Source: Sporosarcina sp. P32b | GTDB lineage: Bacteria; Bacillota; Bacilli; Bacillales_A; Planococcaceae | Length of the DNA stretch: 64,000 bases | NCBI RefSeq assembly: GCF_002743335.1 | Contig: NZ_PDZB01000003.1 | Span: 186,001 to 250,000 of the forward strand | Direction: 5' to 3' | Shown here: in pieces, positions 25,803-34,825 of the stretch | Numbering within the stretch: the first letter of the stretch is position 1 | Layout of the letters: each line of letters opens with the position of its first letter | Program-made: the position numbers and the translations under genes | Notes under the pieces: generated by a model | Database searches by the model: none | Seen by the model: only the letters and a program-made list of their open reading frames with translations | Told to the model about the DNA's origin: nothing

Positions 25803-26762
25803 ATGAAAATTAAAGGGCTTCACCACATGTCAGCAATAACAGCTGATGCGAAGAAAAACCTAGATTTCTATACGAATATTTTGGGTATGCGCTTAGTGAA
25901 AAAAACCGTCAATCAAGATTCACCTTCTATGTATCATTTATTTTATGCAGATGAGAAGGGGAATCCTGGAACGGACGTGACGTTTTTTGAAATACCACGT
26001 GCCGGAAAAACATATGAGGGAACAAATAGTATTTCGGCTACTTCGCTTCGTGTACCAAATGATCAAGCGTTGGAATATTGGAAATCCAGATTTGAAGAAT
26101 TTCACGTGCTGTATGAAGATATACGCGAGCAAGCGGGGAGATTAGTTCTGCCATTTCAAGACTTTGAAGGCCAAAGACTACTACTGATTTCAGATGAACA
26201 CAATACAGGCGTAGCTGGTGGCGTTCCATGGAGTCAAAGTCCAGTTCCATCAGAATATGGCATCATTGGATTAGGGCCTTCACGTTTTACTGTGCAAAAC
26301 GTGGATGAAACGACTGCACTTCTAACAGACATTTTAGGATTTAAGGAAAAAGATCGTTACGTCTCGGAAACGAAAGGGCAGCCCGATATCATAATCTATG
26401 AAACGGGTGAAGGGGGAACGGGAGCTGAAATTCATCTAGAACATCGTGCGGATCTTCCTAAAGAACGTCCGGGAAGAGGTAGTGTTCATCATATTGCATT
26501 ACGTGTTGAAGATGAAGAGGAATTGAATGAGTTTATTCATAAGTTAAATGACAATGGGATTCCCAATTCACAATATGTTGATAGATATTACTTTCATTCA
26601 GTCTATTTAAAAGATCCGAACGGTTTAACTATTGAAATAGCAACAGATGGACCAGGATTTGATACCGATGAGGAGTTAGAGCATTTAGGAGAAAGCTTGG
26701 CATTGCCACCATTCCTCGAACATCGTCGTGAAGAAATCGAGAGTCGTTTGGAACCTTTGTGA
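25803..26762 (+). CDS. Ring-cleaving dioxygenase-like VOC protein (MhqO/MhqA family)
   Basis: This protein of about 319 residues has two tandem VOC domains. Metal ligands are likely His in KGLHHMSAI (about residues 7-8), His in GSVHHIALRV (about 225-226) and Glu in GLTIEIATDG (about 277). It belongs to the group that includes MhqO and MhqA of B. subtilis, linked to hydroquinone and quinone detoxification. Two ATG codons are adjacent (25800 and 25803); the second has the better spacing (seven) from GGAGG. The palindrome upstream suggests induction by a small electrophile. Confidence 0.82.
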   Translation: MKIKGLHHMSAITADAKKNLDFYTNILGMRLVKKTVNQDSPSMYHLFYADEKGNPGTDVTFFEIPRAGKTYEGTNSISATSLRVPNDQALEYWKSRFEEFHVLYEDIREQAGRLVLPFQDFEGQRLLLISDEHNTGVAGGVPWSQSPVPSEYGIIGLGPSRFTVQNVDETTALLTDILGFKEKDRYVSETKGQPDIIIYETGEGGTGAEIHLEHRADLPKERPGRGSVHHIALRVEDEEELNEFIHKLNDNGIPNSQYVDRYYFHSVYLKDPNGLTIEIATDGPGFDTDEELEHLGESLALPPFLEHRREEIESRLEPL

Positions 26763-26775
26763 AAAAGTGAAAGTG

Positions 26776-26807
26776 AATCTCTCATCTAAATAGGTGGGAG
26801 ATTTTTT
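26776..26807 (+). terminator. Terminator after the dioxygenase gene
   Basis: AATCTCTCATCT pairs with AGGTGGGAGATT with G-T pairs, followed by six T. Confidence 0.7.
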
Positions 26808-26980
26808 ATATGCTATTATTTACTATATGGTGTATATATTGAATAATATAATTAGAATAATATTATTATGTAAAGTAAAATGCAGATAGTTGGCTAAAAT
26901 TTTGTTTGAATGATTTATATCTAACATCTCGTAAGCCCTTACATACCAGTAGTAATTTCAATATTTCACTTGATAATTAG

Positions 26981-28412
26981 CAGTATCCAGTTCGTACAAT
27001 AGCTGAGTTAGCTGGCAAAGTGAGTCGATTCGTGGTGCAGTTTTATCATGCGATCATTGATGAAAAAGCCCACTCTGAAATGTTGCGGAAAATACCGCTA
27101 GACATGAGCCAATATCCTAACTTATCCGTTCTGTTCGAATACCTAAATATCAACGGGATGGTCACTGCGTTGCTGAATATTCTAAAGTAGACAATCATAT
27201 TAGCTTTTGAACTAATGGCAATATCTACACGATTCCTGTAACGGATGAAGAAGGTTTGTTGTATTCCAGTGAGGCATTGTCAAAAGTGATTGAAGAAACT
27301 TTTTCATTGAATGAACCAGCAGGATCTAATGTCGGGATTTTCACCACAAGTAAAAATAAAGCAACAGATATTTATCAAAGACTTACAGTCACTCAATTGA
27401 ATACTGAAAGTTTACAAAGCATGGCAAATTCATTGGTTGTTATATCAATAGATGAACACAGTACAAATTCTAATGAAGCGATACATAATCTTTTACTGAG
27501 TGGCAGGAATAAATACTTTGATATGACATTGCAAATCGTCATGACTAAAGCAAGCGAGCTTGGTTACTGCGTAGAATATACTGCAGTCGATGGGACGACT
27601 AGTTTCGCGGTCATTCAAGATGTACAAATTCAGCTCATTTCAACGGATTTGGAAAACATCGAAATGAACGTGCAACCTACAGCAGAAAAATTAGACTGGA
27701 TGCTTTCAGCTGAAGTACAGCAAGAGCTCCATGCATTAGAAAAAGAGAATAAAAAAAGCGATCGAGAATATTTCACTCATGTGGTGAATTTTGAAGCTCT
27801 TGGAACGGATGAAATAAAACGACTTGGATTCAGTCCAGATTCATTTTTTCATATGGCGCTGCAAGTAGCTCAATATAAGACATTCGGTATGATGCGCTGT
27901 CCATGCGTTGGTTTAATAAAGAAAGAACCGAATGCATACGCCCTTCAAATACAGAAAATCTAATACTGGCGAAAGCAATAGTGGAGGAACAGCTAGAAGC
28001 TCCTCTTGTCTATCGTTTAATGCAATAATCAGGTGCTGCACATTCTCATCGATTAAAAGAAGCACAAAAAGGATTTGGAGTGAGAGACATCTATTTGGAT
28101 TATAGAAGATATTTTCGTTATATCAAGATGAGCCAAAACGAAACAATTACCTGCACTATTTACTGATCCCAGCTATTTGAAGATGCGTCATGATTTTATT
28201 TCCACTAGTAATACGACACATCCACAAGTTGAAAATGGTGCATTTGCGCCGGTCGTGGAAGGTGGCTATGGAATTTTCTACGTCTTACTAAGGATCTACT
28301 AATTGTTAATCTTTCTAGCTATAGCGGTGGCGAACAAGAGGCTAAGATTTTGGCAGGGAACTTTGAATATGCATTGCAAGAACTACGGGCGATTGCATTC
28401 ACAATCATGTAA
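26981..28412 (+). pseudogene. Decayed carnitine/choline O-acyltransferase
   Basis: Pieces of one choline/carnitine acyltransferase lie in order but in different frames. At 26981-27190 is DEKAHSEMLRKIPLDMSQYP. At 27214-27963 is an open frame with NGNIYTIPVTDEEGLLYSS, NKYFDMTLQIVM and VEYTAVDG, where the catalytic His of the family's EH motif is Tyr. Around 28040-28290 come HRLKEAQKGFGV, LPALFTDPSYLKMRHDFIST and FAPVVEGGYGIFY. At 28310-28412 is YALQELRAIAF. Stops and frame changes separate them, so the gene is dead. Intact members have roughly 600 residues, which fits the span. Which carboxylic acid it used cannot be told. Confidence 0.8.
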
Positions 28413-28437
28413 GACATCCGTAATGGAGAGTGAATTA

Positions 28438-29082
28438 ATGAAAACGTTAGAAGTATATTTAGCTGAGTATTTTGACGGGATTGAACTGGCACCTGCTCTA
28501 TTTTACGAAACAAATAAAGCTATACGCTTTGAAATTTCTGAATCAATAGCATTTGATGAGCCGGATTTCTTAAAACAAGCATTTTATCGGTCCATTACAT
28601 TATTCGAAGCGGTGTTTGGGGAAGATGATGAAATCATGATGGTCACTGATGTCCATACAAATAATCATTTTCTACGCGATCGACCGTTGAATGTCTATTC
28701 CAAGTTTATAAAACGAAAAGAATTATTATATACATTGCAGTTTTCTACGATTCCTAATCCTTATGGTGAAGAGGAGGAAGAACTTCAAACACATCGATTT
28801 ATGCTTACTTGTAAAAAACAAGATATTCGGTATATGCAGTTACTGAAAGCGATTTGTTATGAAGATTACTCTGATCCGACTACGATTTTAAAACGAAATC
28901 TTGAAAGCGGTTATGATATATTCTTCATCAACCTATCCCAAAATATCATTTATCATCTATACGATGATCGTGGCTGTGATATCATAGCGTCTGACAGGGA
29001 ATCTATTAGATTTCTTTATGAACAATACTCTGACTGGATTCTTGAGTATGATAGGCAGGAAGTGGATCAAGACTTTGCGTAG
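28438..29082 (+). CDS. DUF3885-type hypothetical protein
   Basis: This 214-residue cytoplasmic protein has FYETNKAIRFEI, an RSITLFEAVFGEDDEIMMV stretch and a C-terminal IIYHLYDDRGCDIIA, a pattern I associate with the DUF3885 family of Bacillales. No catalytic motif is evident. ATG 28438 follows GGAGAG by seven bases; the open frame extends further upstream into the dead acyltransferase, which is not part of the gene. Function is unknown. Confidence 0.65.
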   Translation: MKTLEVYLAEYFDGIELAPALFYETNKAIRFEISESIAFDEPDFLKQAFYRSITLFEAVFGEDDEIMMVTDVHTNNHFLRDRPLNVYSKFIKRKELLYTLQFSTIPNPYGEEEEELQTHRFMLTCKKQDIRYMQLLKAICYEDYSDPTTILKRNLESGYDIFFINLSQNIIYHLYDDRGCDIIASDRESIRFLYEQYSDWILEYDRQEVDQDFA

Positions 29083-29304
29083 ATAGGTAGAGGTTTTATG
29101 TATGAAATGTATTCCGTCAAATGTCTATTCAGGTCAGTTGTAGCAACGGTCGTTTGTACGAAAGTGTATGGTTGGTAGGTGTCTCTAAAAAGGAACTAAC
29201 TGCTGTTAACGTCCTGTTTTATTTAATGAGAAAAGAAATCAGCAATTGGGTGAAATTAATGGTATACTAGGCAAGTATAATTTACAAGCGAGTAGGTGAA
29301 AGAC

Positions 29305-29703
29305 ATGATAGAAGTAAAACTTTCTCCAATTGGCGAAGGGGAATTCAATAGAGGAGTATTCGCAAAATGCGATATTAAAAAAGGGCAGTTGTTACATGAA
29401 GCGCCTGTTATCTCTTATCCAAATGAACAACATGAACATATTGAGAAAACTGTTCTAGCTGACTATGCTTTCGAGTATGGAGAAAACCATACCGCTGTCC
29501 TTCTTGGCTACGGAATGTTATTCAATCATTCTTATGAACCGAATGCGACGTATGATATTAATTTCGATCACCATACATTTGATTTCTTTGCCTATAGAGA
29601 TATCAAAGCTGGAGAAGAAATTTTGATTAACTATAATGGCGACGTGGATGATGATGAGCAATTATGGTTTAATGAAGATTACGATGGTACGGCGAACGAT
29701 TAA
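29305..29703 (+). CDS. SET domain-containing protein
   Basis: This 132-residue protein is one SET domain. It has GEGEFNRGVFAKCDIKKGQLL, the cofactor-binding LFNHSYEPNATY and the C-terminal DIKAGEEILINYNG. SET proteins methylate lysines, and bacterial stand-alone members have no well-established target. The pre- and post-SET zinc clusters of eukaryotic enzymes are absent. I prefer ATG 29305 over an in-frame GTG at 29296 because TAGGTGA then serves as ribosome site. Confidence 0.8.
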   Translation: MIEVKLSPIGEGEFNRGVFAKCDIKKGQLLHEAPVISYPNEQHEHIEKTVLADYAFEYGENHTAVLLGYGMLFNHSYEPNATYDINFDHHTFDFFAYRDIKAGEEILINYNGDVDDDEQLWFNEDYDGTAND

Positions 29704-29761
29704 TAAGCGTGAGAACACTTTGAATCAGCAGATGAATCGAAGTGTTACTCATTTCTATCAT

Positions 29762-29835
29762 GTCCTAGTAGCTCAGCTGGATAGAGCAACGCCCTCCTAA
29801 GGCGTAGGTCGGGGGTTCGAATCCCTTCTAGGACG
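29762..29835 (+). tRNA. tRNA-Arg (anticodon CCT)
   Basis: The acceptor arms GTCCTAG and CTAGGAC pair fully. The D arm is GCTCAGCTGGATAGAGC, the anticodon stem ACGCC/GGCGT encloses CTCCTAA (anticodon CCT), and the T loop is TTCGAAT. The discriminator base is G and CCA is not encoded. It decodes AGG. Confidence 0.95.
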
Positions 29836-30148
29836 TTATTTGGTTACTATTTACTGAAACCGAACACTTTGATATCAAATAAATCCATGAAATTGATTAC
29901 TAGAATGGACCCTTGAATTGTCTTAACAAATACTAGGTCTATAAATAATACTTGCCATTGTTAGAGTAATAAACATGAACACATATCTCAGCAAACCCAC
30001 CAAACCCTCTAAAATTTGCGATAGTCAACCTCATCTAGTAAAATCATTTTCTAAAAGTGGAGATTTGATAAAAAATCACACTTTAAAACCACCTTAAGTA
30101 TTAACAGAATATATAACCTGTTTTCACGCTTTACCACTTCAAATCCCC
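29836..30148. other. AT-rich gap after tRNA-Arg without a gene
   Basis: No open frame with a ribosome site, no tRNA and no clear hairpin was seen here. It is the left part of the segment enclosed by the tRNA and its decayed copy. Confidence 0.5.
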
Positions 30149-30183
30149 AAAAGGCAATTACTCAATTTAGAGTAATCGCCTTT
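30149..30183. terminator. Terminator of the His/Cys-rich gene
   Basis: Two nearly complementary arms (AAAAGGCAATTACTC and GAGTAATCGCCTTT) form a stem with one mismatch. On the minus strand the stem ends in a T run, so it can stop the gene starting at 30498. Confidence 0.55.
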
Positions 30184-30246
30184 CCATTTCTTATGCTTTG
30201 TCTGCGCAGACACATTTATTATTTTACCTTCTTAATCTTATTACAT

Positions 30247-30498
30247 TTACCAGAAAAAGTTAAAACGTCTGCGATTACATCTTCTACATTGACATCTGAA
30301 CTCATTTCTACAATTAAAGTCACGGTCACAGTGGCGTTTATTATCGTGATGATCAAAGTCACGGTCACAGTGGTGTTTATTATCGTGATGATCAAAGTCA
30401 CGGTTACAGTGGTGCCTATTATCGTGATTTGATCTTACTTCTCGACATTTACAAACCAATTCTACTCGATTTCCCCGTCGATTGTTTTTAGAACACAT
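30247..30498 (-). CDS. Small His/Cys-rich tandem-repeat protein
   Basis: This 83-residue protein begins MCSKNNRRGNRVELVCKCRE. It continues with three 13-residue repeats of the form NKHHCDRDFDHHD and ends in CRCNRRR-like basic, Cys-rich sequence and FNFFW. It holds many His, Cys, Asp and Arg residues, as in metal-binding or spore-coat proteins. A GGAGG site about nine bases before the ATG supports translation. It lies alone between tRNA-Arg and its decayed copy. I recognise no family. Confidence 0.65.
   Translation of the reverse strand: MCSKNNRRGNRVELVCKCREVRSNHDNRHHCNRDFDHHDNKHHCDRDFDHHDNKRHCDRDFNCRNEFRCQCRRCNRRRFNFFW
30316..30432. repeat. Three tandem 39-bp repeats
   Basis: Units start at 30316, 30355 and 30394, each 39 bases and differing by a few substitutions. 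They encode the 13-residue repeats of the minus-strand protein, and copy number is free to change without shifting the frame. Confidence 0.85.
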
Positions 30499-30669
30499 AT
30501 CTTTTCACCTCCATTACACTTTTCATGCCGGCCGACCTTATAATCAATATATGAAAAGGCTAGTGAGATGATTGGACAAATACTCTAGTTCGAATAAAAG
30601 AGTAAGTTTGAGTTTAAATAAACAAGTATTCCTGGAGGCGCTGTATTCACGATGCTTCAATCACATTTC

Positions 30670-30741
30670 GTCCCAGTAGCTCAGCTAGATAGATCAAAGC
30701 CCTCCTAAGACGTAGGTCGGGGTTCGAATCCCTTTAAAACG
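30670..30741 (+). pseudogene. Decayed second copy of tRNA-Arg(CCT)
   Basis: The stretch keeps AGTAGCTCAGCT, CCCTCCTAAG and GGGGTTCGAATCCC of the tRNA at 29762. However, the acceptor arms (GTCCCAG against TTAAAAC) no longer pair, the anticodon stem is broken and one G is lost in the T stem. It cannot fold into a working tRNA. No other gene is seen in the 30499-31024 gap. Confidence 0.8.
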
Positions 30742-30904
30742 TACGAATAAGAAGCGTAAATCGCATTTTCATCATCAATTTTAGACATAAATGATATCTC
30801 AACAATAGCATTCTGTGGGTTTACAGTGTAAGAGGGGGAAGTAAAGTCTTGCTAAATAAAAGCTGAACGTTTAGTATGGTAATTATATCTTTTTATTCTG
30901 AACA

Positions 30905-30920
30905 TACCGACTGGTTAGTA
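30905..30920 (+). promoter_or_regulatory. Possible TetR-type operator upstream of the SDR operon
   Basis: TACCGACTGGTTAGTA is an imperfect palindrome (5 of 8 positions symmetric). It resembles ACCGACTGGT-type sites used by TetR regulators of acyl-CoA metabolism. It lies 105 bases before the SDR start. Confidence 0.3.
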
Positions 30921-31024
30921 CATGAGAATAAGCTTTATGTATAAAGGGTAGTATGAACATTTGAGTGAAAGTAGTTTTAATGTAATGAAGGAAACTAGCA
31001 AACTATAGAAAAGGGGAAATAGAC

Positions 31025-31801
31025 ATGACGGTTCTTGATATGTTTAATTTAAAGGGGAAAACGGCAGTAGTTACGGGCGGTGGAAGAGGGCTTGGAGCAC
31101 AAATTGCAAGAGGATTTGCGGAAGCTGGAGCGAATGTTGTAGTCTGTTCTCGCAAAGTGGAATCGTGTATTGAGATGAGTCAAGAGTTGGAAAGTCTAGG
31201 TGTGAGATCAATAGGTTTGGCTTGTGACGTGGCAAATGAAGAAGATGTGAGAAGAGTAGTTGAAGAGACAGTAAAGGAATTTGGAACCATTGATATTCTG
31301 GTGAATAATAGCGGTGCCACATGGGGGGCGCCCACAATAGATATGCCGATAGAAGCTTTTCAGAAAGTGCTTAACGTCAACGCAACGGGAACATTTATTA
31401 TGAGCAGAGAAGTGGGAAAGGTCATGATCAAGCAAAACAGCGGAAAAATCATAAATATTGCTTCTGTTGCAGGACTTGGCGGAACACATCCAGATTTCAT
31501 GGATACGATTGGTTACAATACTAGCAAAGGCGCAGTCATTGTACTGACTAAAGATTTAGCAGCAAAATGGGGTCGACATAATATTAATGTAAATGCCATT
31601 GCTCCAGGATTCTTCCCTACGAAAATGTCGAATGTTACAATCGAAAATGGTCGTGATTACATTTTAAATGGAACACCGTTAAATAGATTAGGTAGCGAAG
31701 ATGACTTAAAAGGTGTAGCTGTATTTTTAGCGTCAAAAGCGTCTGATTACATCACTGGAGACGTATTAGTAGTGGACGGCGGCATGAGTAGCCAAATCTA
31801 G
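31025..31801 (+). CDS. Short-chain dehydrogenase/reductase
   Basis: This 258-residue classical SDR has cofactor motif TGGGRGLG, NNSG, catalytic Ser in NIASVAG and the YNTSKGA active-site pair (Tyr, Lys). Classical SDRs like this reduce or oxidise 3-oxo/3-hydroxy groups, often on acyl chains. It starts a three-gene operon with an acyl-CoA dehydrogenase and a quinone oxidoreductase, pointing to fatty-acid or related acyl-CoA turnover. AAAGGGG precedes the ATG. Confidence 0.85.
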   Translation: MTVLDMFNLKGKTAVVTGGGRGLGAQIARGFAEAGANVVVCSRKVESCIEMSQELESLGVRSIGLACDVANEEDVRRVVEETVKEFGTIDILVNNSGATWGAPTIDMPIEAFQKVLNVNATGTFIMSREVGKVMIKQNSGKIINIASVAGLGGTHPDFMDTIGYNTSKGAVIVLTKDLAAKWGRHNINVNAIAPGFFPTKMSNVTIENGRDYILNGTPLNRLGSEDDLKGVAVFLASKASDYITGDVLVVDGGMSSQI

Positions 31802-31858
31802 TCAATAGATAACGAGACTAAGTTTTCATATCTATTTTTCATAAAGGAGAGAATATAC

Positions 31859-33631
31859 ATGTCTAATAAAAAACAACTCTACCAAGGTGCTGCTTTTCTA
31901 TATCGTCCATCAAGACAAGAGGAAGTATTTACTCCAGAGGAATTTACTGACGAACACCATATGATTGCAAATACAGCAAAAAACTTCATAAAAAAAGAAG
32001 TACATCCACGCAATTCAGAGATTGAAAAGCAAGACTTTACTCTTGTGAAATCTTTATTAACTAAAGCAGGAGATCTTGGATTATTAGCACACAGTATACC
32101 AGAAAAATATGGTGGGTTAGGTCTTGATAAAATCACTAAAGGGCTCGTCGGTGAGCATTTAGGCTCTGCCGGGGGGTATAGTGTGGCACATTCCAATCAT
32201 ACGTGTATAGCCACGCTTCCAATCATATATTTCGGAACGCAATGGCAAAAGGAATACTACTTACCGAAACTGGCATCTGGCGAATTTATTGGCGCTTACT
32301 GTTTAACTGAGCCAACTTCAGGTTCTGATGCATTATCGGCGAAAACTACAGCGACATTAAATGAAGAAGGTACGCATTATATTTTGAACGGTTCAAAGTT
32401 GTATATTACAAATGCTGCCTTTTCTAATACATTTATTGTCTATGCAAAAGTAGACGGTACGGCGTTTACTGCTTTTATTGTAGAGAATGACTTCCCAGGG
32501 ATTTCTCTTGGGCCAGAAGAGCAGAAAATGGGGATTAAAGGATCATCAACGACTGCGGTGTATTTTGAAAACTGTGAAGTTCCTGTACGTAATCTGTTGG
32601 GAGAAGTAGGAAAAGGTCACCATATTGCGTTGAACGTACTTAATTTAGGGCGTTTTAATTTAGGTTCTGCAACAATGGGTGCTTCAAAGTTCAGTATGAA
32701 ACTAGCAATTGATTATACAAAAGAGCGCAAGCAATTCGGAAAACCTATCGCTGAATTTACTGCTACAAAAGAAAAGATAGCGGATATGACGACGCGGATC
32801 TATGCTGCAGAATCGCTTCAGTACAGAACGGCTTCTCTTTTAGAAGATGCACTTGGTGATTTGGAGCATTCAGAAGACCATCGTTTAATTGCTAAACGGA
32901 TGATGGAGTATGCTGTAGAATGTGCAATTTGTAAAGTATATGGATCCGAAACGCTAGATCAAGTAGCCGACGAATCACTGCAACTTCATGGTGGTTATGG
33001 CTATATCAAAGACTATGCAATTGAACAAGTGTACCGGGATTCTCGTATTAACCGAATATTTGAAGGGACGAATGAGATTAATCGGTTGCTCATTCCCATG
33101 TCCTTACTAAGTCACACTTCTAAAGGAATGGTTCCACTTCAAGAATTAGTAAAGGAAGCGAGTAAAGCATTGGGTCAGCCAACAACTCTGCAAAGCACTG
33201 AACTTTCAAGAGAACAAGGAGCAGTCACATTAGTAAGAAATGTTTTCTTAGTATGTATTGGTCTCACGTATCAGAAGCATGAAGAACAAATTGCGAACGA
33301 ACAAGAAGCACTCATGGAACTTGCTAATATAGCAATTGATCTTTATGCAATGGAATCGGCTGTCTTACGAACAATGAAAGCAATAGAGTCTTCAAATAAC
33401 AAGTCTGCCTCGCTAAAAATTAAACTAACAGAAGCACTTGTTACGGATACGTTACTACGTGTAGAAATGAATGCGAGAAGACTACTTTCCAGTGTTGCTT
33501 CGGGGGATACTAAAAAATACATCTTGAGCAATGTATTCGATAGATGTAGTGAATTATCGGTTGAAAATACAGTGGAAACAAAGCGCGGAATTGCTGATGC
33601 AATGAATCAAGCAGAAAACTATATTTCATAA
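31859..33631 (+). CDS. Acyl-CoA dehydrogenase, long C-terminally extended type
   Basis: This 590-residue flavoenzyme has the usual acyl-CoA dehydrogenase core of about 390 residues: CLTEPTSGSDALSAKTTA, the flavin site, LQLHGGYGYIKDY and catalytic Glu in FEGTNEINR. A helical C-terminal extension of about 190 residues follows, as in FadE-like and very-long-chain enzymes. Long-chain acyl-CoA is the likely substrate. It lies 57 bases after the SDR and 13 before the quinone oxidoreductase. AAAGGAGAG precedes the start. Confidence 0.87.
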   Translation: MSNKKQLYQGAAFLYRPSRQEEVFTPEEFTDEHHMIANTAKNFIKKEVHPRNSEIEKQDFTLVKSLLTKAGDLGLLAHSIPEKYGGLGLDKITKGLVGEHLGSAGGYSVAHSNHTCIATLPIIYFGTQWQKEYYLPKLASGEFIGAYCLTEPTSGSDALSAKTTATLNEEGTHYILNGSKLYITNAAFSNTFIVYAKVDGTAFTAFIVENDFPGISLGPEEQKMGIKGSSTTAVYFENCEVPVRNLLGEVGKGHHIALNVLNLGRFNLGSATMGASKFSMKLAIDYTKERKQFGKPIAEFTATKEKIADMTTRIYAAESLQYRTASLLEDALGDLEHSEDHRLIAKRMMEYAVECAICKVYGSETLDQVADESLQLHGGYGYIKDYAIEQVYRDSRINRIFEGTNEINRLLIPMSLLSHTSKGMVPLQELVKEASKALGQPTTLQSTELSREQGAVTLVRNVFLVCIGLTYQKHEEQIANEQEALMELANIAIDLYAMESAVLRTMKAIESSNNKSASLKIKLTEALVTDTLLRVEMNARRLLSSVASGDTKKYILSNVFDRCSELSVENTVETKRGIADAMNQAENYIS

Positions 33632-33644
33632 AGGGGCAGATGAT

Positions 33645-34619
33645 ATGAAAGCGATTCAATTAGAGCAGTATGGTGGACCGGAAGTACTTCAACTTGTGAA
33701 AATTGATAAACCAGTTGTAGGAGATCGTGATGTATTGGTAGAAATTAAAGCTATTGGTGTGAACTATGCGGATGTTGCACGCCGTGAAGGTAAGTATGTT
33801 GTACCGACACCACTTCCTTTTATTCCCGGAGCTGAAGTCGCAGGGATTATTACGGAAGTCGGGAAAGGCGTAAAGCGTTTTAAGCCCGGTATGCGAGTAG
33901 TATCACTCATTGAATCGGCCGGTTATAGCGAATATGCGGCGATACCTGAAATGACGCTTGCGCCGATTCCAGACGGTGTGGAATATACCGACGCGGTTGC
34001 GCTACCCCTTCAAGGTCAGACGGCTTACCACATATTAAAGACAATGGGGCGATTACAAAAAGGAGAAACTGTTCTTGTTCATGCAGCAGCAGGGGGTGTA
34101 GGGGCGATTGCAGTACAATTAGCAAAACTATTTGGTGCTGGCAAAGTTATTGCAACAGCGAGTAGTGAGGAAAAGCTAGCACATGCAAAAGAGATGGGGG
34201 CAGATCATCTAGTTAACTACACGGAAGAAGGCTGGGAATCGAAGGTCCGAGAATTGACTGATGGTAAAGGTGTAGATGTGGCGCTTGAAATGGTCGGTGG
34301 AGATGTGTTTAGAAAAACACTGAAATGTCTTGCACCATTTGGGCGTATGGTAGTCTTTGGTGCGGCAAGCGGAGAACGATCTCCAATGGATGCGGGAGAA
34401 TTGATGCAACGAAATCAATCGGTTGTTGGTTTTTTCTTGCCTCAAATCATGAAAAACTATGAAGTATATCAGAACAGCTTTAAAGAACTACTAGAATATG
34501 TACAAAATGGAGATTTACAATTAACAATAGGTGGTACATTTGATTTGGAAGAGGCAGCAGAAGCCCAGAGACAATTGCAGGGTAGGAAGACGATGGGGAA
34601 ATTAGTATTGACGACGTAA
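33645..34619 (+). CDS. Zinc-free quinone oxidoreductase (MDR family)
   Basis: This 324-residue protein is an NADPH-dependent quinone or enal reductase of the QOR type. It has GVNYADVARREGKY, the Rossmann glycine-rich AAAGGVGAIAVQLAKL and no zinc ligands. It could recycle or detoxify reactive enals produced by the acyl-CoA dehydrogenase upstream; that link is inferred from operon position. GGGGCAGATG precedes the start. Confidence 0.85.
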   Translation: MKAIQLEQYGGPEVLQLVKIDKPVVGDRDVLVEIKAIGVNYADVARREGKYVVPTPLPFIPGAEVAGIITEVGKGVKRFKPGMRVVSLIESAGYSEYAAIPEMTLAPIPDGVEYTDAVALPLQGQTAYHILKTMGRLQKGETVLVHAAAGGVGAIAVQLAKLFGAGKVIATASSEEKLAHAKEMGADHLVNYTEEGWESKVRELTDGKGVDVALEMVGGDVFRKTLKCLAPFGRMVVFGAASGERSPMDAGELMQRNQSVVGFFLPQIMKNYEVYQNSFKELLEYVQNGDLQLTIGGTFDLEEAAEAQRQLQGRKTMGKLVLTT

Positions 34620-34760
34620 TAAAACATAAAGTTATAGTGTACTATTATATAATGAATAGCATCATTTGTGATTATAAGAAATGTTTCATATAATTTAACT
34701 ACTAAATGGAAAAGGCTTAGTGAAAGTGATATTCCTTTTAGCATATAAATAGGTAACATA

Positions 34761-34806
34761 AAAATAAGCTGTTCTAGTCGTTTGAATGACTGGAACAGCT
34801 TATTAT
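34761..34806. terminator. Bidirectional terminator between convergent operons
   Basis: AATAAGCTGTTCTAGTC pairs with GACTGGAACAGCTTATT with one mismatch. It separates the SDR operon from the LCP gene on the other strand. Confidence 0.8.
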
Positions 34807-34825
34807 TGTATGGATTTATTTCGTT

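Noticed and set aside
29099-29180. 26-codon frame starting MYEMYSVK
   Set aside because: The ribosome site is weak, the composition is not distinctive and there is no terminator, so chance is more likely.
30316-30432. Tandem repeats as a possible CRISPR array
   Set aside because: The 39-base units follow each other without unique spacers, and they encode in-frame protein repeats. No cas genes are present.
30193-30432. 79-codon plus-strand frame across the repeats
   Set aside because: It is antisense to the His/Cys-rich gene, which has the better ribosome site and composition. The plus frame is a Val/Ile/Thr artefact of the repeat.
30670-30741. A second functional tRNA-Arg
   Set aside because: Acceptor and anticodon stems no longer pair and the T stem is short by one base.
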